DNA of 64,000 bases, taken from NCBI GenBank assembly GCA_964019055.1, contig OZ025221.1, forward strand, positions 9,181,993 to 9,245,992, given 5' to 3'. Under the pieces are notes generated by a model that worked only from the letters and a program-made list of their open reading frames with translations, had not been told where the DNA came from and did not search any database. Made by a program: the position numbers and the translations under genes. Origin of the DNA: Anthopleura xanthogrammica. Its lineage: Eukaryota; Cnidaria; Anthozoa; Actiniaria; Actiniidae. This document shows, one piece after another, positions 1-14,399 of this stretch (its first letter is position 1; each line of letters begins with the position of its first letter).

Positions 1-552
1 ACATCAGATAGTCACCTTAGTGTTGACTGGTTAATTTACAAGAAAGGTTTTGTAATATCCTGTTACTTGATAGCTTTAGTAGATAACCTGAAAACAGCAA
101 GTTCAAAAAGTGCTGAAATATTAAAAAGTATAACGAAAAATTCCCTTGTAAACATCGACTATAAGCCTAATTTAACTAGAACCTCAACTTTTAGGGACTC
201 TTACTTTAATAGGATTATACTTATCTAGAACTCACTGCCTCTTGAAATTAAGAAAAGTACTACTCCGTCATCATTTAAAACGAAAGTTCACTTACATTAC
301 AAGTCACTCCTCTATTCAGCTTTTGATCCTGACCGAATAAGAACTTTTAAAACCATTTGTTCTAAATGCAGATCTGTTACTCCGGCAACAGTTCGTTGTT
401 GATAGATTATTTTTTTCCCTTTATTATCCATGTCATGTTAGTTGTTAGTTATGTATCTGTTGTAAATCGTATTAGTTTGTATATGTTTATGTAAGTATGG
501 GGCATGTCCATGCTCTGTTGAAGCTATTAAACAAAATAAAAAATAAAAAAAA
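1..552 (+). mobile_element. 3' end of a degenerate non-LTR (LINE) retrotransposon
   Basis: One frame reads as the extreme C-terminus of a LINE reverse-transcriptase protein. It contains the segment SYFNRI, then NSLPLEIKKST, a basic SSFKTKV stretch and a closing ICSKC, with a stop at 400-402. This 'SYFNRI..LWNSLP' tail is typical of animal CR1/L2/RTE-type ORF2 proteins. The Trp codon before NSLP is TAG here, so the copy is dead. After the stop there is about 130 bp of 3' UTR and an AAATAAAA-rich tail near 528-552, as expected for a target-primed insertion. The 5' part lies outside the window. The exact clade is not resolved. Confidence 0.72.
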
Positions 553-1365
553 GAGAGTTTTCCATTTTAGATACTCTGATCTAAATACATGGTATGCTGA
601 GTCAACACAAGAGAAGCATTGGAAACCCATGGTGGTTTCCAGCTTCTCAGGTGTTTATTACTGAAGCATCACGAGTGTTTTCAGGATTCCCACTGTCAAG
701 GAAAAGTCAGTGAATTCTTAATTTTTCAAGGTCAGGGAATTGTCAGGGAATTTTGATTTTGAGAGCAGCACTATTATATCAATAACATAGCAAAAAGTAA
801 TTTGCATTACAGTGCTAATTAAAAAAATTTCTTACATATTTTTAATGAGTAATCATGGTTTCTGATCCAATTTCAAATCAATTTTCACTTGTGTGTTTTT
901 AAGGTGACTGGCTACTTTTGGAAAAAAATTGAAACTTTTTTTAAACTACGATTTTTTAAAGCGAAATTTAATGCTGATTCCAAATATGAAAAGAAAAATG
1001 GTGTCCTGTGCTCGTTTTCGAGATAATCAGCATTTAATGGATGCTTTCGCACAAGTTTTTGAAGCAAAAATTGCACCACCGGAAGTGATCAGAAAAAAAT
1101 TACAACTCATAAGATAATGGTTCTTTGCAGACCTTATCATGCACAAATGCCAGCTAGTGAATTATTCTACAATACGACATGGATATTTTTGAATAAAAGA
1201 CAAAGAAATACATTGATTTGTCATATTTTGCCCTTTCAGTGCTCTCAAAAATCTCAAAAAGTAAAACAAAAAATCCTACAAAAATCTATTTTTTCATGTG
1301 TTAGAAAAATTAACTTTTCTAAACAATTTGATATAATGTAGATTTTTAGATGTTCTTTCAATTTT
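553..1365. other. Intergenic DNA, no gene seen; contains one dispersed repeat
   Basis: Short ORFs here have no recognisable content. The stretch at about 964-1085 matches 49905-50020 in the same orientation, so it is a dispersed repeat copy and not a coding exon. Confidence 0.5.
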
Positions 1366-1488
1366 CTTTCATGTGATATCAAAGCAGCTTAATTTGGAGG
1401 ACAAAACAAAAAAAATTCAATCTCCTGAGATTCGGAACCTATTGTTTTGTCCTCCAAACTGAGCTGCATTACGATGTGCTATAGGGAT
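1366..1488. mobile_element. MITE-A copy 1 (TIR element, degenerate ends)
   Basis: This is an inverted repeat. The left arm reads CAAAGCAGCTTAATTTGGAG and then GACAAAAC, and the right arm is its reverse complement ending in GAGCTGCATT. Three further copies lie at 17918-18054, 25018-25146 and 28200-28309. Better copies start and end with TAGACCCCTT / AAGGGGTCTA. There is no ORF, so it is a non-autonomous element. Confidence 0.7.
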
Positions 1489-1633
1489 TTATACTTATTT
1501 TCTAATATTCTCTATGTCAAAAATCCTTATTCCCAGTTCCCCAACCTCCCCCTGTGAGTTGTCTGTTATCTCACAGACTTAGCTACCGCTAAGTTAAGCT
1601 TTTTTTTCATTCTGTTTCAGTTGATTGCAGAAA

Positions 1634-3170
1634 ATGGCTCAAGTTGTGACAAGCCAGCCAGGAGTACATACCACGGTGATTGTGCAGCAAGGTGGTGCCC
1701 AGAGAGATTGGAATTCTGGGGTTTTCTCATGCTTTGATGACATTGGCTCCTGTAAGTTATCAATAGCCCAGTTTTGATATTCTGGTTGAGTGATACAGGG
1801 CTCGAAATACAAAAGATAAATGGCCCAACAGTTTCTTATTTTCAGCAGGATAAATAATATTGGAGCAAAATTCCCCTGCCATTTTATTTTCCATTTGGCG
1901 GTTCAAAATTATTTTAGCCTGACAGTAGTAGAACTTGATCTGCATTTTGGCCATTGGCAGGCCCCTATTTTGAGCCCTGTGATCACACACAATGCAATTC
2001 AAGATGAGGCTCCAGGGAGAAAGTAGGCTATTTATGGTTATGGAAAGAACAAACTCTTTTAACCTTCTTTAACATGGTGCATGGTGGTTTTTGCTTTGAT
2101 TCACCATAATTCCTAATATGGTGTTGTTTGTACCCAAGCTAGACCACAATGCCTCCTGTTTTTTTTTTTAAATTCAGAAAAGGCCTATGGTAATTCTGAA
2201 GACTATCTACCCCTTCCCTAAAGAGGTGTTGGAAATGTCCAAGGGGTGGACATATTCTGAGAAAGTAATATTTTAGCACCCCAGTAAAAATAATGCGTTT
2301 GAGGGTAAACAGTCTCCATGTCTCTGGTGAGCTCCCTTGTAGTCTGTAATCCTCATTGTTATTTTCATCATTTGTATTTCAGGTCTTTTGGGGACCTTCT
2401 GTCCTTGCATATTAGCAATCCAGGTCTCACAGCGCTTGGGTGAAGGATGTTGCTTTGTATGCTGCTGCCAAGGTGCTTTGCTTGCCTTGCGTGCTAAGCT
2501 CAGGACTGAGCAAAATATTCAGGTACTGGAGGACTTGGTTGTAAAGTACTAGGGGTATGGTCCGGGGGGAGGGGCAGGGATGCTTGTTAAGGGGTAATTT
2601 TTTTTATTTGGTACCTAAAACTAGGGTCATTTGGTACCACTTAGGGTTAAAACTTGTGATTGTTATGACTACGAGAAAAAGATTTTGGTACCTTTTAGTG
2701 ATTATTTTAAACAATAAAGTAAGGGTTGTATGTCAGTTGAGTTCAGGGGCGTATCCAGGATTTTGCCTTAGGGGAGCCCAAAACCTGTTTTCAAAACTTC
2801 AACCTAAACAAGAGCCAAGCAAAACAATAGCCAACGAACCGGATGGATGGGAAAGGGTGGGCCTGGGCATCCTGGCTCCCCTTGCCTATGCCCCTGGGCA
2901 TCCTGGCTCCCCCTGCCTATGCCCCTGGAGTTAATATAATTTCATTATATCATGAAGCTTTTTCTCCTCATACTCCAGTTTTCCTCCCTCCTCAGAAATC
3001 AACATTAAAGTTGAATATTGTGTATTTGTTAAAAGAAAGAAATGCAGTTGTAATTTATGTTGTTAATTGTTTTTCAGGGATCTTTGTGCAATGATGCCAT
3101 TATGCTGATGTGTTGTGCTGAATGCGCTGTTTGCCAGATGGCTCGTGAGCTTGATGCTATTGGTCGATAA
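1634..3170 (+). CDS. PLAC8-family cysteine-rich protein (cornifelin/PLAC8-like)
   Basis: Three coding exons, 1634-1751, 2383-2522 and 3078-3170, join with GT-AG introns into a 116-aa protein, the usual PLAC8-domain size. The start ATG lies just after a likely 5'-UTR splice acceptor (TTTCAG at about 1615-1620). The domain is clear: RDWNSGVFSCFDD, then CLLGTFCPC at residues 40-48, a CCFVCCC cluster, ALRAKLRTEQNI, and CCAECAVCQMAREL close to the C-terminus. PLAC8 proteins are small membrane-associated or cytosolic Cys-rich proteins, linked in different lineages to cell-size control, metal tolerance and differentiation; the role here is unknown. A likely poly(A) signal is at 3951-3956. Intron 2 contains transposon debris (2745-2935). 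Confidence in the family is high; orthology to a particular vertebrate member is not claimed. Confidence 0.9.
2069..2157. repeat. Foldback-B fragment in PLAC8 intron 1
   Basis: The strings AACATGGTGCATGGTGGT and TTTGTACCCAAGCTAGACCA match the arms of the inverted repeat at 25255-25460. This is a single degenerate copy inside an intron. Confidence 0.5.
2745..2935. repeat. Transposon-derived repeat in PLAC8 intron 2
   Basis: It opens with CAGGGGCGTATCCAGGATTT, resembling the terminus of the element at 13487-13645. It ends with a tandem duplication of about 32 bp containing GGGCATCCTGGCTCCCC (2865-2930). Confidence 0.5.
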
Positions 3171-3956
3171 ACCTTGCCACCCTTCCTCCTTCTTACTTCA
3201 TCATATAATTTTTTACTTTTGGTAGATTATGCACTCTTACACCATAACCTTTTGGTATTATCCACATAATTTTTTAGATTTTTATCCCTAGAATTTTGTC
3301 AAGCTGTAGTTAAAGCTCCAACCAAAAAATAGAATTGTATACAACAGACTTTATTCTGTTTTTTTTTATTTTATTTATTTATGAGAGCAGTCCACATATT
3401 TTCTGCCCTTTCCCTGAGAAGAAATTTTTTTTTTTTGAAAATCAAATTTTTTTGCGTCACATACACCAAAGTCCAAAATGGCGCACTGGCTGATGAGTTA
3501 CATGAAAATGAGGCATCTAGGGCCAAATTGACAGTGTTTTCTTATAATTTGATGCTGCAAAATTGTTGTGTTCCTGAATGTAAGAAATTAAGAAAGAGCG
3601 AACAAGTGTATACTTTGCATAGACACCATATATTCTTTCATTGCATTTGGCCCTGGATGCCTCGTTTTCATGTAACTCACTTGGCCGTGCGCCATTTTGG
3701 ACTTAGTTGTATAGATATCTATTTTTTGGCTCTAAGAGATTGAGCACTCTTATCACAGTAATCACTCGATAGAGTAGTCAATGCAAGTAGAAGTATATAG
3801 CACCACTGAATACCAAGGAGCTATTTAGAGCCTGTTTACTTGAAGGTAGTGTGACCTTACTGCTATGGCTTACTCCTTTTTGTTGCTCAAAACTCTTATT
3901 TAGCTCTTTGACAGTTTGCATACATCCACAAGTTTGTTTATTTCATTTTTAATAAA
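3171..3956 (+). other. Probable 3' UTR of the PLAC8 gene with poly(A) signal at 3951-3956
   Basis: No plausible gene follows the stop until AATAAA at 3951-3956, which is trailed by a GT-rich stretch (TTTTGTGTGCTGTC), a typical cleavage context. An earlier cleavage site is possible. The 120-codon ORF inside this region has no recognisable domain. Confidence 0.4.
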
Positions 3957-4611
3957 CATTCTTCACTCAAAAGGTATTTTGTGTGCTGTCATTCTCATTC
4001 CTTACTGTCATTCCTTCCCATAGTGTCATTCTTTCATTTTCTCGTTCTCTTTCATTCTCTCTCATTTTGTGCCAATCTCATAATCAGGAAAAAACATCCA
4101 CCCAAACGAGAAGGGTCTACTGTGAAAAAGCACTTAACAGTTACAGCATTTTATCAATTTCCGTGCATTTAAACTGATGACTAGTGGTTACAAGTTGGGA
4201 CTGCGTTGATGTCTAAGTGAATAAAAAGAAAACTTAAAGTGCATATAAGCCCTACGAGTTTACTTTTTCATTAAAAATGTCGGGGATAATATTTATTATT
4301 ATTAGCATTTTATAGCTGGTTAAAGTTGCTAAAAATACCCGATTTGGGTGTCCTTTGTAATAATTTCGGAGCACAAAAGTGAAGTGAATGCAAAAAAATC
4401 CATTAGGCTTTCAGTAGTTTGCCTCCTTTCATCCATATAATTTTTCGTACATGAAAATTTACGTCTACTGACTACCCCTCTTCCTCTTGCAGATTTGCAT
4501 TGCCTAGTTTGCCCGGTATTTTTCATGAATTGTACTGACAAGCTTTGTACTCCTGTTGTAACTGCCACAGTTGTGTTGCGAGAAGACAAGTACAATATGG
4601 TTTTTACTTCC
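3957..4611. other. Intergenic DNA, nothing recognised
   Basis: CTTTCATTC-rich low-complexity sequence near 4000-4070, then ordinary AT-rich sequence without coding signal. Confidence 0.4.
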
Positions 4612-4753
4612 TCTCAAAACCCAACACGCTAAATTCCAATTCGATCTGTGAGTTAGCCATGCCCTGACTTAGATCAACCCAGAGGTTGTTTCAGGGTTCA
4701 ATCTGTGAGTTAGCCATGCCCTGACTTAGATCAGCCCAGAGGTTGTTTCAGAG
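4612..4753 (+). mobile_element. SINE 3' end with two 57-bp tail units
   Basis: It starts with TCAAAACCCAACACGCTAAA (the SINE body/tail junction) and continues with two copies of the 57-bp unit ATCTGTGAGTTAGCCATGCC...GGTTGTTTCAG. The same unit recurs at 12718, 22031, 26330, 26690, 30449, 30945, 36254 and 46028. Confidence 0.7.
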
Positions 4754-4792
4754 TATCGATTAAATTAATTTAAGCGTGCTTTTATGAATGGG

Positions 4793-5052
4793 TGACTCAT
4801 GCCTGATTCATAGTTCGTTAGTACCTGCCGGCTGCATAAGTTATACCACAAATCCTATCACGATGAGTCACACGTGGCATAGTCTAACAACGGACGAACA
4901 CCTTAGTAATGACAATATTATGAGTGACTCAATGACGTTTTATTACATTACAAATACACTACATTTGGTCTCGTGTGGTATAGATATCAGGTGTAATCTC
5001 GATACATAAATCTAAAATTCATAATTAATAGTGAATGTTAATACATGACTCA
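4793..5052. promoter_or_regulatory. Cluster of four perfect AP-1/TRE sites
   Basis: TGACTCA/TGAGTCA occurs at 4793-4799, 4864-4870, 4925-4931 and 5046-5052. By chance a 260-bp stretch would hold about 0.03 such sites. It lies 1.2-1.5 kb upstream of the actin TATA box and 0.8 kb downstream of the PLAC8 poly(A) signal. The enhancer role is inferred. Confidence 0.45.
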
Positions 5053-6205
5053 TACACGCCACTTTCCCTAGCTTTTATCAGAGTTAACTCTGCTTTTATA
5101 TATTCCTGACTAGCTTTTGCGATCGCCATGCTGTATTAATTGTTTTTCATGCCCCAATATTAAGCATCGTTTTGCGGAAATCGAAAAATAATTTTTTTTG
5201 CCAAAGAAGAAATTCAGAATTTTGACACTCCTAAAAACAAATTCTATCCAAGTAAGTGGTTTTAATCACATTTGTTTTATCATGACTTGATATAACATTT
5301 AGTCAGCTTTATCATGGCTAGATGTACTTTCCAACTATAAAATTATAAAGGTATCCACAACTTTTAAGGTCGCAGTGAACGATAATTTTTCGTATAACCT
5401 TGCAAATGCTGCAGAAGTGAAATTGTTCGAATAGACGATACTCTACTCACCAAAATAGCCATTCCTTTCTACACGTTCGTACGTGGAGAACTGAACCATG
5501 TGCTCACCGACATGCGGTGGGGATACGAAAAACTCGCCAACCAACCGCGCGCGAAGTTGGCAACAGATGAATGAACGGACCATTATGTCAAGCGAAGCGT
5601 ATCACCACCTGAGGTCTATAAAATGTCAAATTACAAAAGCAAAATCAACAGAGAGTCATAGTTTTAGCTTCTTTGGATTATATTTTTAGTTCATCTAAGG
5701 CTTTCCCTTAATGGTTGAGTCATGAAGGTACTATCTAGGCTGCGCCTTAGAATAACGTGGGTACACCGGTTCAGTTGAGATCCCAACGGAAATATTGCTG
5801 GTGGTTATTCGGTATGATATCATACGCTCAAGCTCCTTTGTTGATAGTCATTAAAAATTCGTTTTTTTCGTGTGTTCTTTTGTTTGTATAATGGCTTTGA
5901 GTTTACTTATGTAAGTTTGCATATCTAATGACGCAAAGCTCTTAGTACAAAATTTGAGACAAATTGCCCTTACAGTCTTATTTAACTAAGAACTAGAATA
6001 GAGTAGAATAAAAAATGATCTAGGCGGAAATCACAATGTTTAATTTTATGCTACCATGGAAAAGACGTCAAGGGAAAAGAATGAATGATCTAAAATTGTC
6101 ATCTGATTGCCTTGTAACGCAAACGCCAAGGGAATCGCAAAAAATAAATGTCACGGGCAATCGTATTGGTGCAAAAGCTATTGTTATCATTGAATCACTT
6201 GGACA
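5053..6205. other. Upstream flank of actin, no gene seen
   Basis: No exon-like segment was recognised. Likely actin 5' flanking DNA. Confidence 0.4.
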
Positions 6206-6208
6206 ATT

Positions 6209-6218
6209 CTAAATAAGG
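6209..6218 (+). promoter_or_regulatory. CArG-like (SRF) box upstream of actin
   Basis: CTAAATAAGG differs by one base from the consensus CC(A/T)6GG and lies about 52 bp upstream of the TATA box. CArG boxes bound by serum response factor are a hallmark of animal actin promoters. Function here is inferred. Confidence 0.45.
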
Positions 6219-6269
6219 TAAACGTACCAGCCGACAGAGCGAATGAGCTTAAAACCGGTGGCTACCAGG

Positions 6270-6276
6270 TATAAAA
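6270..6276 (+). promoter_or_regulatory. TATA box of the actin gene
   Basis: TATAAAA lies 91 bp upstream of the actin ATG. An initiator-like TTCACTC lies about 30 bp downstream near 6299, the expected spacing for a transcription start. Confidence 0.7.
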
Positions 6277-6309
6277 GGAGTGTGACAATCAGGTGCCATT
6301 CACTCGTAG

Positions 6310-9233
<2,924 letters not shown>

Positions 9234-9481
9234 ATCAACCACTATAAACTATAATTTCTCAGTACTCGCTTTAGTATTTATTTTCACTCGAACTTCTAAA
9301 GTCTTTGTGATCAAGTAACTTATCTCCAGCTTAAACTTTAACAGGACAAAAAAAAAGCTGTTAAAAAAACTAAAATTTTCTTCTAGTCTTTTAATACCTA
9401 ATTATAGTTTTGTGTGGTAACATGGAAAAGATAAAAATTAACTCCAAGAGTGGACTGTGTCGAGAGCGCGTCACCTTGGTG

Positions 9482-9494
9482 TTTTGGCGGGAAA
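9482..9494 (+). promoter_or_regulatory. E2F-consensus sequence in the actin 3' region
   Basis: TTTTGGCGGGAAAA-like sequence, a perfect match to the E2F consensus, but inside the presumed actin 3' UTR. It is probably incidental unless this part belongs to another promoter. Confidence 0.2.
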
Positions 9495-9586
9495 AAGAGA
9501 GGATAACTGCGCCTGCTCAAAACCAAACCGGAAACAAAAGATCCTGAAGCTTGAATGCTAATAAGTTGTAGCCATCTAACTTTACA

Positions 9587-9592
9587 AATAAA
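9587..9592 (+). terminator. Poly(A) signal of actin
   Basis: AATAAA about 350 bp after the actin stop, followed by GT-containing sequence. Confidence 0.5.
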
Positions 9593-9690
9593 ATTGTTAA
9601 AAACAGTTGTATTCAGCGTTTTATTTCTATAAACAATTATTTTCCCCCGTCAATTTTATCTAGTAGGCGTAAATAACATTACAAAATTAT

Positions 9691-9757
9691 TTCGACAGAA
9701 GACGAGCAGCTTGCAGTCGAAACGTCTCGCGCGCGGTGACCCTCAATCGTGAGACAA
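9691..9757. repeat. Foldback-C terminal fragment
   Basis: GAGCAGCTTGCAGTCGAAAC followed by GACCCTCAATCGTGAGACAAAC matches one arm of the palindromic element at 21604-21790. Only one arm is present here. Confidence 0.6.
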
Positions 9758-9953
9758 ACATTTCTTTATTACATCTCACGATGAATAATATTTTTCATTC
9801 TATAAAGTTATTTCTCCTTTTCATAAAATATTTTTGGTCAAAGAAATATTTTTTTAGTTTCGCCCCTCGGATTGGCATAATTATTCCTATTTTATAAAAT
9901 GCATATATGGATTTTTTAAATCAAAATTGTTGCATTGCTGCTGGCATTGTTTA

Positions 9954-10148
9954 TGCGCATGCGCACAAAGTAAACCCCACAGTTAAATCACAGTGCGCTA
10001 ACTGCGATAATCTTCAATATAGGTGGTCCAGTATAGTTAAAAAACTATGATGCGCTCTATAATATATTTGCGCACAAACTGACGACTAAATGACACAATA
10101 ATTTCAGCGCTGGTTTTTCGTCAAACAATAATATTCTGCGCATGCGCA
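9954..10148. promoter_or_regulatory. Two perfect NRF1 palindromes
   Basis: TGCGCATGCGCA occurs at 9954-9965 and 10137-10148. This is the full NRF1 consensus and is typical of housekeeping promoters. No start site was recognised beside it. The next gene on + is TMEM220, whose non-coding first exon may begin between here and 11133. Confidence 0.45.
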
Positions 10149-12030
10149 GTGAATGAGCGCGTTTCTATAGTCGAGTCTAGAATAAGAAATTTATCCTATT
10201 GATTCCGCTGGATTTTCCGCACTGTCATTACGTCCCTCGTTGCACTAGTTAGTATCAGTATGAGAGACACACTAGTGCCTATGCTTGCGTCAGTTTTGAA
10301 AGCCAAGTGTTTTTCGAAAGAGGGAAAGAAATAATGTATAATGTTTCATCTGTGGTGTAATCTTTTCCCATTTCAAACCACTTACTGTTCAAATTTCATC
10401 GATATTAATGTATTTCCTCTACAATTGCTACCGGAAAACAAAGAAATATTGCTCTGGGGAATGACACGTGGTTTCATATGGTGAAGAGCATTACGCCTAA
10501 GTAAAAATAGTCCATTAGTCTTAAAAAACCTTACAGACAATAATTTCTTTTCACTTGACTCTATGGATTCAATAAACAGAGTTTTTTCGTTATTTTTTTT
10601 TATCACTCAAAGATCAAGGTAAAATATAGTAGTGATTTTTTATGTATTTTTCAATGTCATTTTTTATTTTTTTTAAATAATTAATCATCATCATCATCAT
10701 CATTATGAAAATTTAACTCTTTCAAAATGTATTCAAAAATTTATTCAGCGCGCGTTTGACTAGCGTGACAGCTGTATTTACAAAGGTCTTACAACTCTTT
10801 CCCGAGGTCGGTAAGGTAAGTTTATACTGCGCGCGCGGACACTGTAAGTAGTCATTTGATCCTCACACTAAACCCTTCAAAATAATCGCCTTTATCAAGC
10901 ATATATCACCTCACTTCCGTTGATTGTCATCTTTTTGGTCCACAATTTAGATTAAAAGTTCTCGTTCTTATATTCTTAAGATCAGGGAGTTTTTGTTTAA
11001 AATCAGTAGGTCGATCTGGGGTCGATCTCTAACGCCGATGCTCATTTTATCTCGCTTGATTCTGATACTTCGTAAAAGGTTTCGAAGATTATAACTGGAC
11101 GATTGAATCAAACTCGACCGAACTTTCCGTCAGGTAAGCCATTAATTCTGTCTTCTTATCTTTGAATTTAAGTTGTTTTTTAATTTTGAGCAGTTTCTCT
11201 ATAGTATTAGTTTGTATTCACATCTCACCTCCTCTTCTTTTCTCCCGCTGACTTTAATCTAATGCTTTTTCCTTAAACTGCGAAGCCAGTGTGTAGTTGA
11301 TTTATGAAACCGTTCTTATTCTGTTCTATGGCTTACGTTTAATCAACACATCCATTAGAGTTGAGAGACAGTACAATGACTCTAAATTCTTTCTTCCTCG
11401 AGGCTAATACTGGCAGTAGTCTCATATTGTTGCTATAGCAAAATTTTTATAAACTAAATAATTTATCCATTTGATCAAAGTGACAAGAAACAAAACCAAT
11501 TAGACGTCTAAACGGTTTATGTACTGTTTAAAAAAAGACTGCTAACTATATCTCCTTTAAAACAGTTTTAAAATCAAAAATCATTAAGCAAAAAGCTCAC
11601 TTACGAGTAATTGTTATTCATATCTTTCCTTACAAAAAAAATTCGATACTTAGTTACTCTTAAAACATCATACAAAAAGATACTTTGAAAGAGCTTCCCT
11701 CTTTTGTATTTTTTTTAATAACATGTCTCAATGCCCGTAGCAGGGGAAGAGGCCTTGAATGTATTCATTGTATATTGAACACTGAAAATTTCAGGTCTGT
11801 TACTAATACTTAGGGCGTTTTAGAATATAGCACCCCAACACTTTTGACCTACAATATTTTTGGCCTTGCTGTGGACTTGTCTATAAACGTGTTTAAATTT
11901 GTTCATTCTATCAAATTCGTTAGTTTTGAGTTCTCAAAAGATGGGAACGGTCTCCAGAGATTTCACGTGGACTATTGAATTTATACAAATTTTCTTACTT
12001 TTTTCTAAAAAGTTGGGAGCAATTAAAACT
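10149..12030 (+). other. Flank/5' region of TMEM220, possible non-coding exon ending at 11133
   Basis: A strong donor CAG|GTAAG lies at 11133/11134. A 5'-UTR exon ending there and spliced toward the exon containing ATG 12031 is plausible. An ATC microrepeat is at 10685-10705. Otherwise nothing is recognised. Confidence 0.25.
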
Positions 12031-14367
12031 ATGAGTGAATGGAAAGCCATTTCGATGCCTGGTGAATCAGAGACTATTGTCAAGTCGTGTCCCTGGCCAT
12101 GGAGGATAGCAAATGCTGTGATGTCTGTATTCATGGCAATAGCTGCTTATGTACAGGTACAGATAAATTATCATCATCATCATCACCATAACTGTTACCA
12201 TCATCATCATCATTATCACCATTAATATCATCATCATTACTTATACCATCACCACCATCACCATTACCAGTATTATCATCAACATCGTTATTTACATGTA
12301 TTTAGGCATCACCATCATCATTGCCACTATCACCATCACCACCATGGCCATCATCATCAACAGCAGCACCACCATCACCATCATCATTATCATCATCATG
12401 ATTGTCATCACCATATAAATATCCATAATAAAAGAAAAAATCATTTTTACATTTAGATAACTTTTCATTTTTTTCCACAGATTAATGATCCAGACCCAGC
12501 AATTTGGATAGTAAGAAAAGTTCTATTTTTTAAACTGAATTGCTTATCAAGAAATTAATCAGGCAAATAAGAACATGCATTTATTTTATCTCATTTTTCC
12601 CCCAGACTGTTTATAGTATCCCTTGCTTGTTGTGCGTATCAATAGTAATTTATTTTCCGATCCAAGGTATGTAATGATATATAATAATGGCATCAAACGA
12701 AACACTAAATTTTATTAAACCCTGAAACAACCTCTGGGCTGATCTAAGTCAGGGCATGGCTTACTCACAGATCGATACTAGAAACATGAGATGATCTAAG
12801 TCAGGGCATGGCTAACTCACAGATAGAACCCTGAAACAACCTCTGGGCTGATCTAAGTCAGGGCATGGCTAACTCACAGATAGAACCCTGAAACAACCTC
12901 TGGGCTGATCTAAGTCAAGGCATGGCTAACTCACGGATTAAACCCTGAAACAACCTCTGGGCTGAGCTTAGTCAGGGCATGGCTAAAAACCCAGATAACA
13001 TCCCTCAAATCACAGGTGCTGGGTTTTGAGGAGAGAAAAAATTGGAGAACCAGAAAAAAGCCCTCTATTTTAAGAGAAATTAATTGACTGACTACTTTAT
13101 TTCATTTATCCCTAATGCTGATCATGAATGTACTCACTGGTTTCTTATTTCATGATTTTGAGGGGCACTTTGCATAAATTCAATAGCTTCACTGCACATT
13201 AAAACTATCGTGTTTATGCAAAGTGACCCTCAAATTTGATACAAAATATGAGCCAAATTGAAATGCTTTACAGATACCAAGAGCATACGTAGCATATTAA
13301 ATTTTGAATTATTTTCTTCAGATTATTTTTTATGGAAGGCACTAGCGACCAGTCACCTTGCAGCCTGTATATTTGGTGTTCTTTATCTTTCTACAATTGT
13401 ATCAAAACAATTCCAGGAGGGGTCAACAAATCCTCTCAGTCATGAGGAGGGCAGGTAACTGACAAACCAATTTCAGGGGGTTGCAGGGGCGGTTCCAGAA
13501 ATTTACAAGGGGGTTGTCCAAAATGAAAATAGTGACGATATGGTGACGTAATCAATAATCCTGATCTGACTTATTTTGTACTTACATTTATTTGGGGGGA
13601 TGTCCGGCGTGACAATGATGGACCCCCCTGGATTTGTCCCTGGGGTGGCTGTTACTTAGAAAGGCGTCACAATATATAATGACCTTTTTAGGTTTTATCT
13701 TTATTCTTTATTCTTAATTTTTCAACTCCAAAGGGTAGTGGCTAGCCACCCAATTGATCCCTTGAATCAACCCACACTTTGCAAAATCATGCATCAGAAT
13801 TCATTGCTATGCAGCAATTGAGAAAAAAATCTCAAATGAGTGAGTTTTGTCTTGATCAGCATATAGCGATGAAAATAGCAATAACATACCTTGAACATGA
13901 TGCAAGTTTTACTTGGCTATTTGTTGTAGATTGTTGTCTTTTGTTGATACTTGCATCCTCTTGGTTCTTTGAATATTTTTTGCTCTCAGGCTGATACTGG
14001 TTCTATTTTCCCATGTACCTGCAGGGAGTTATGTGGTCTTTTATTGGTCATCATGTGGCTTTCAGTCTGTAAACTAGCAAATATGAAAAGGTATAATCAC
14101 TTAGATAATACTGAATAATAATGATGATAGTAATGTTGATAGATAATGATGGTGATTCTGATATAGATGATGGTGATGATATTGATGATGCATGATGATG
14201 ATGATGATGATGATAATATGTATTGATAATGGCGATGACGGAGTGGTGATGATGATGATTATGATGGTGATATTATAATGGATGATGATGGTGATAGATG
14301 ATGATGATGGTGATAATGATGATGGGGATAGATAATGTGGTGATGATGGTGATGATGGTTGTGATGG

Positions 14368-14399
<32 letters not shown>

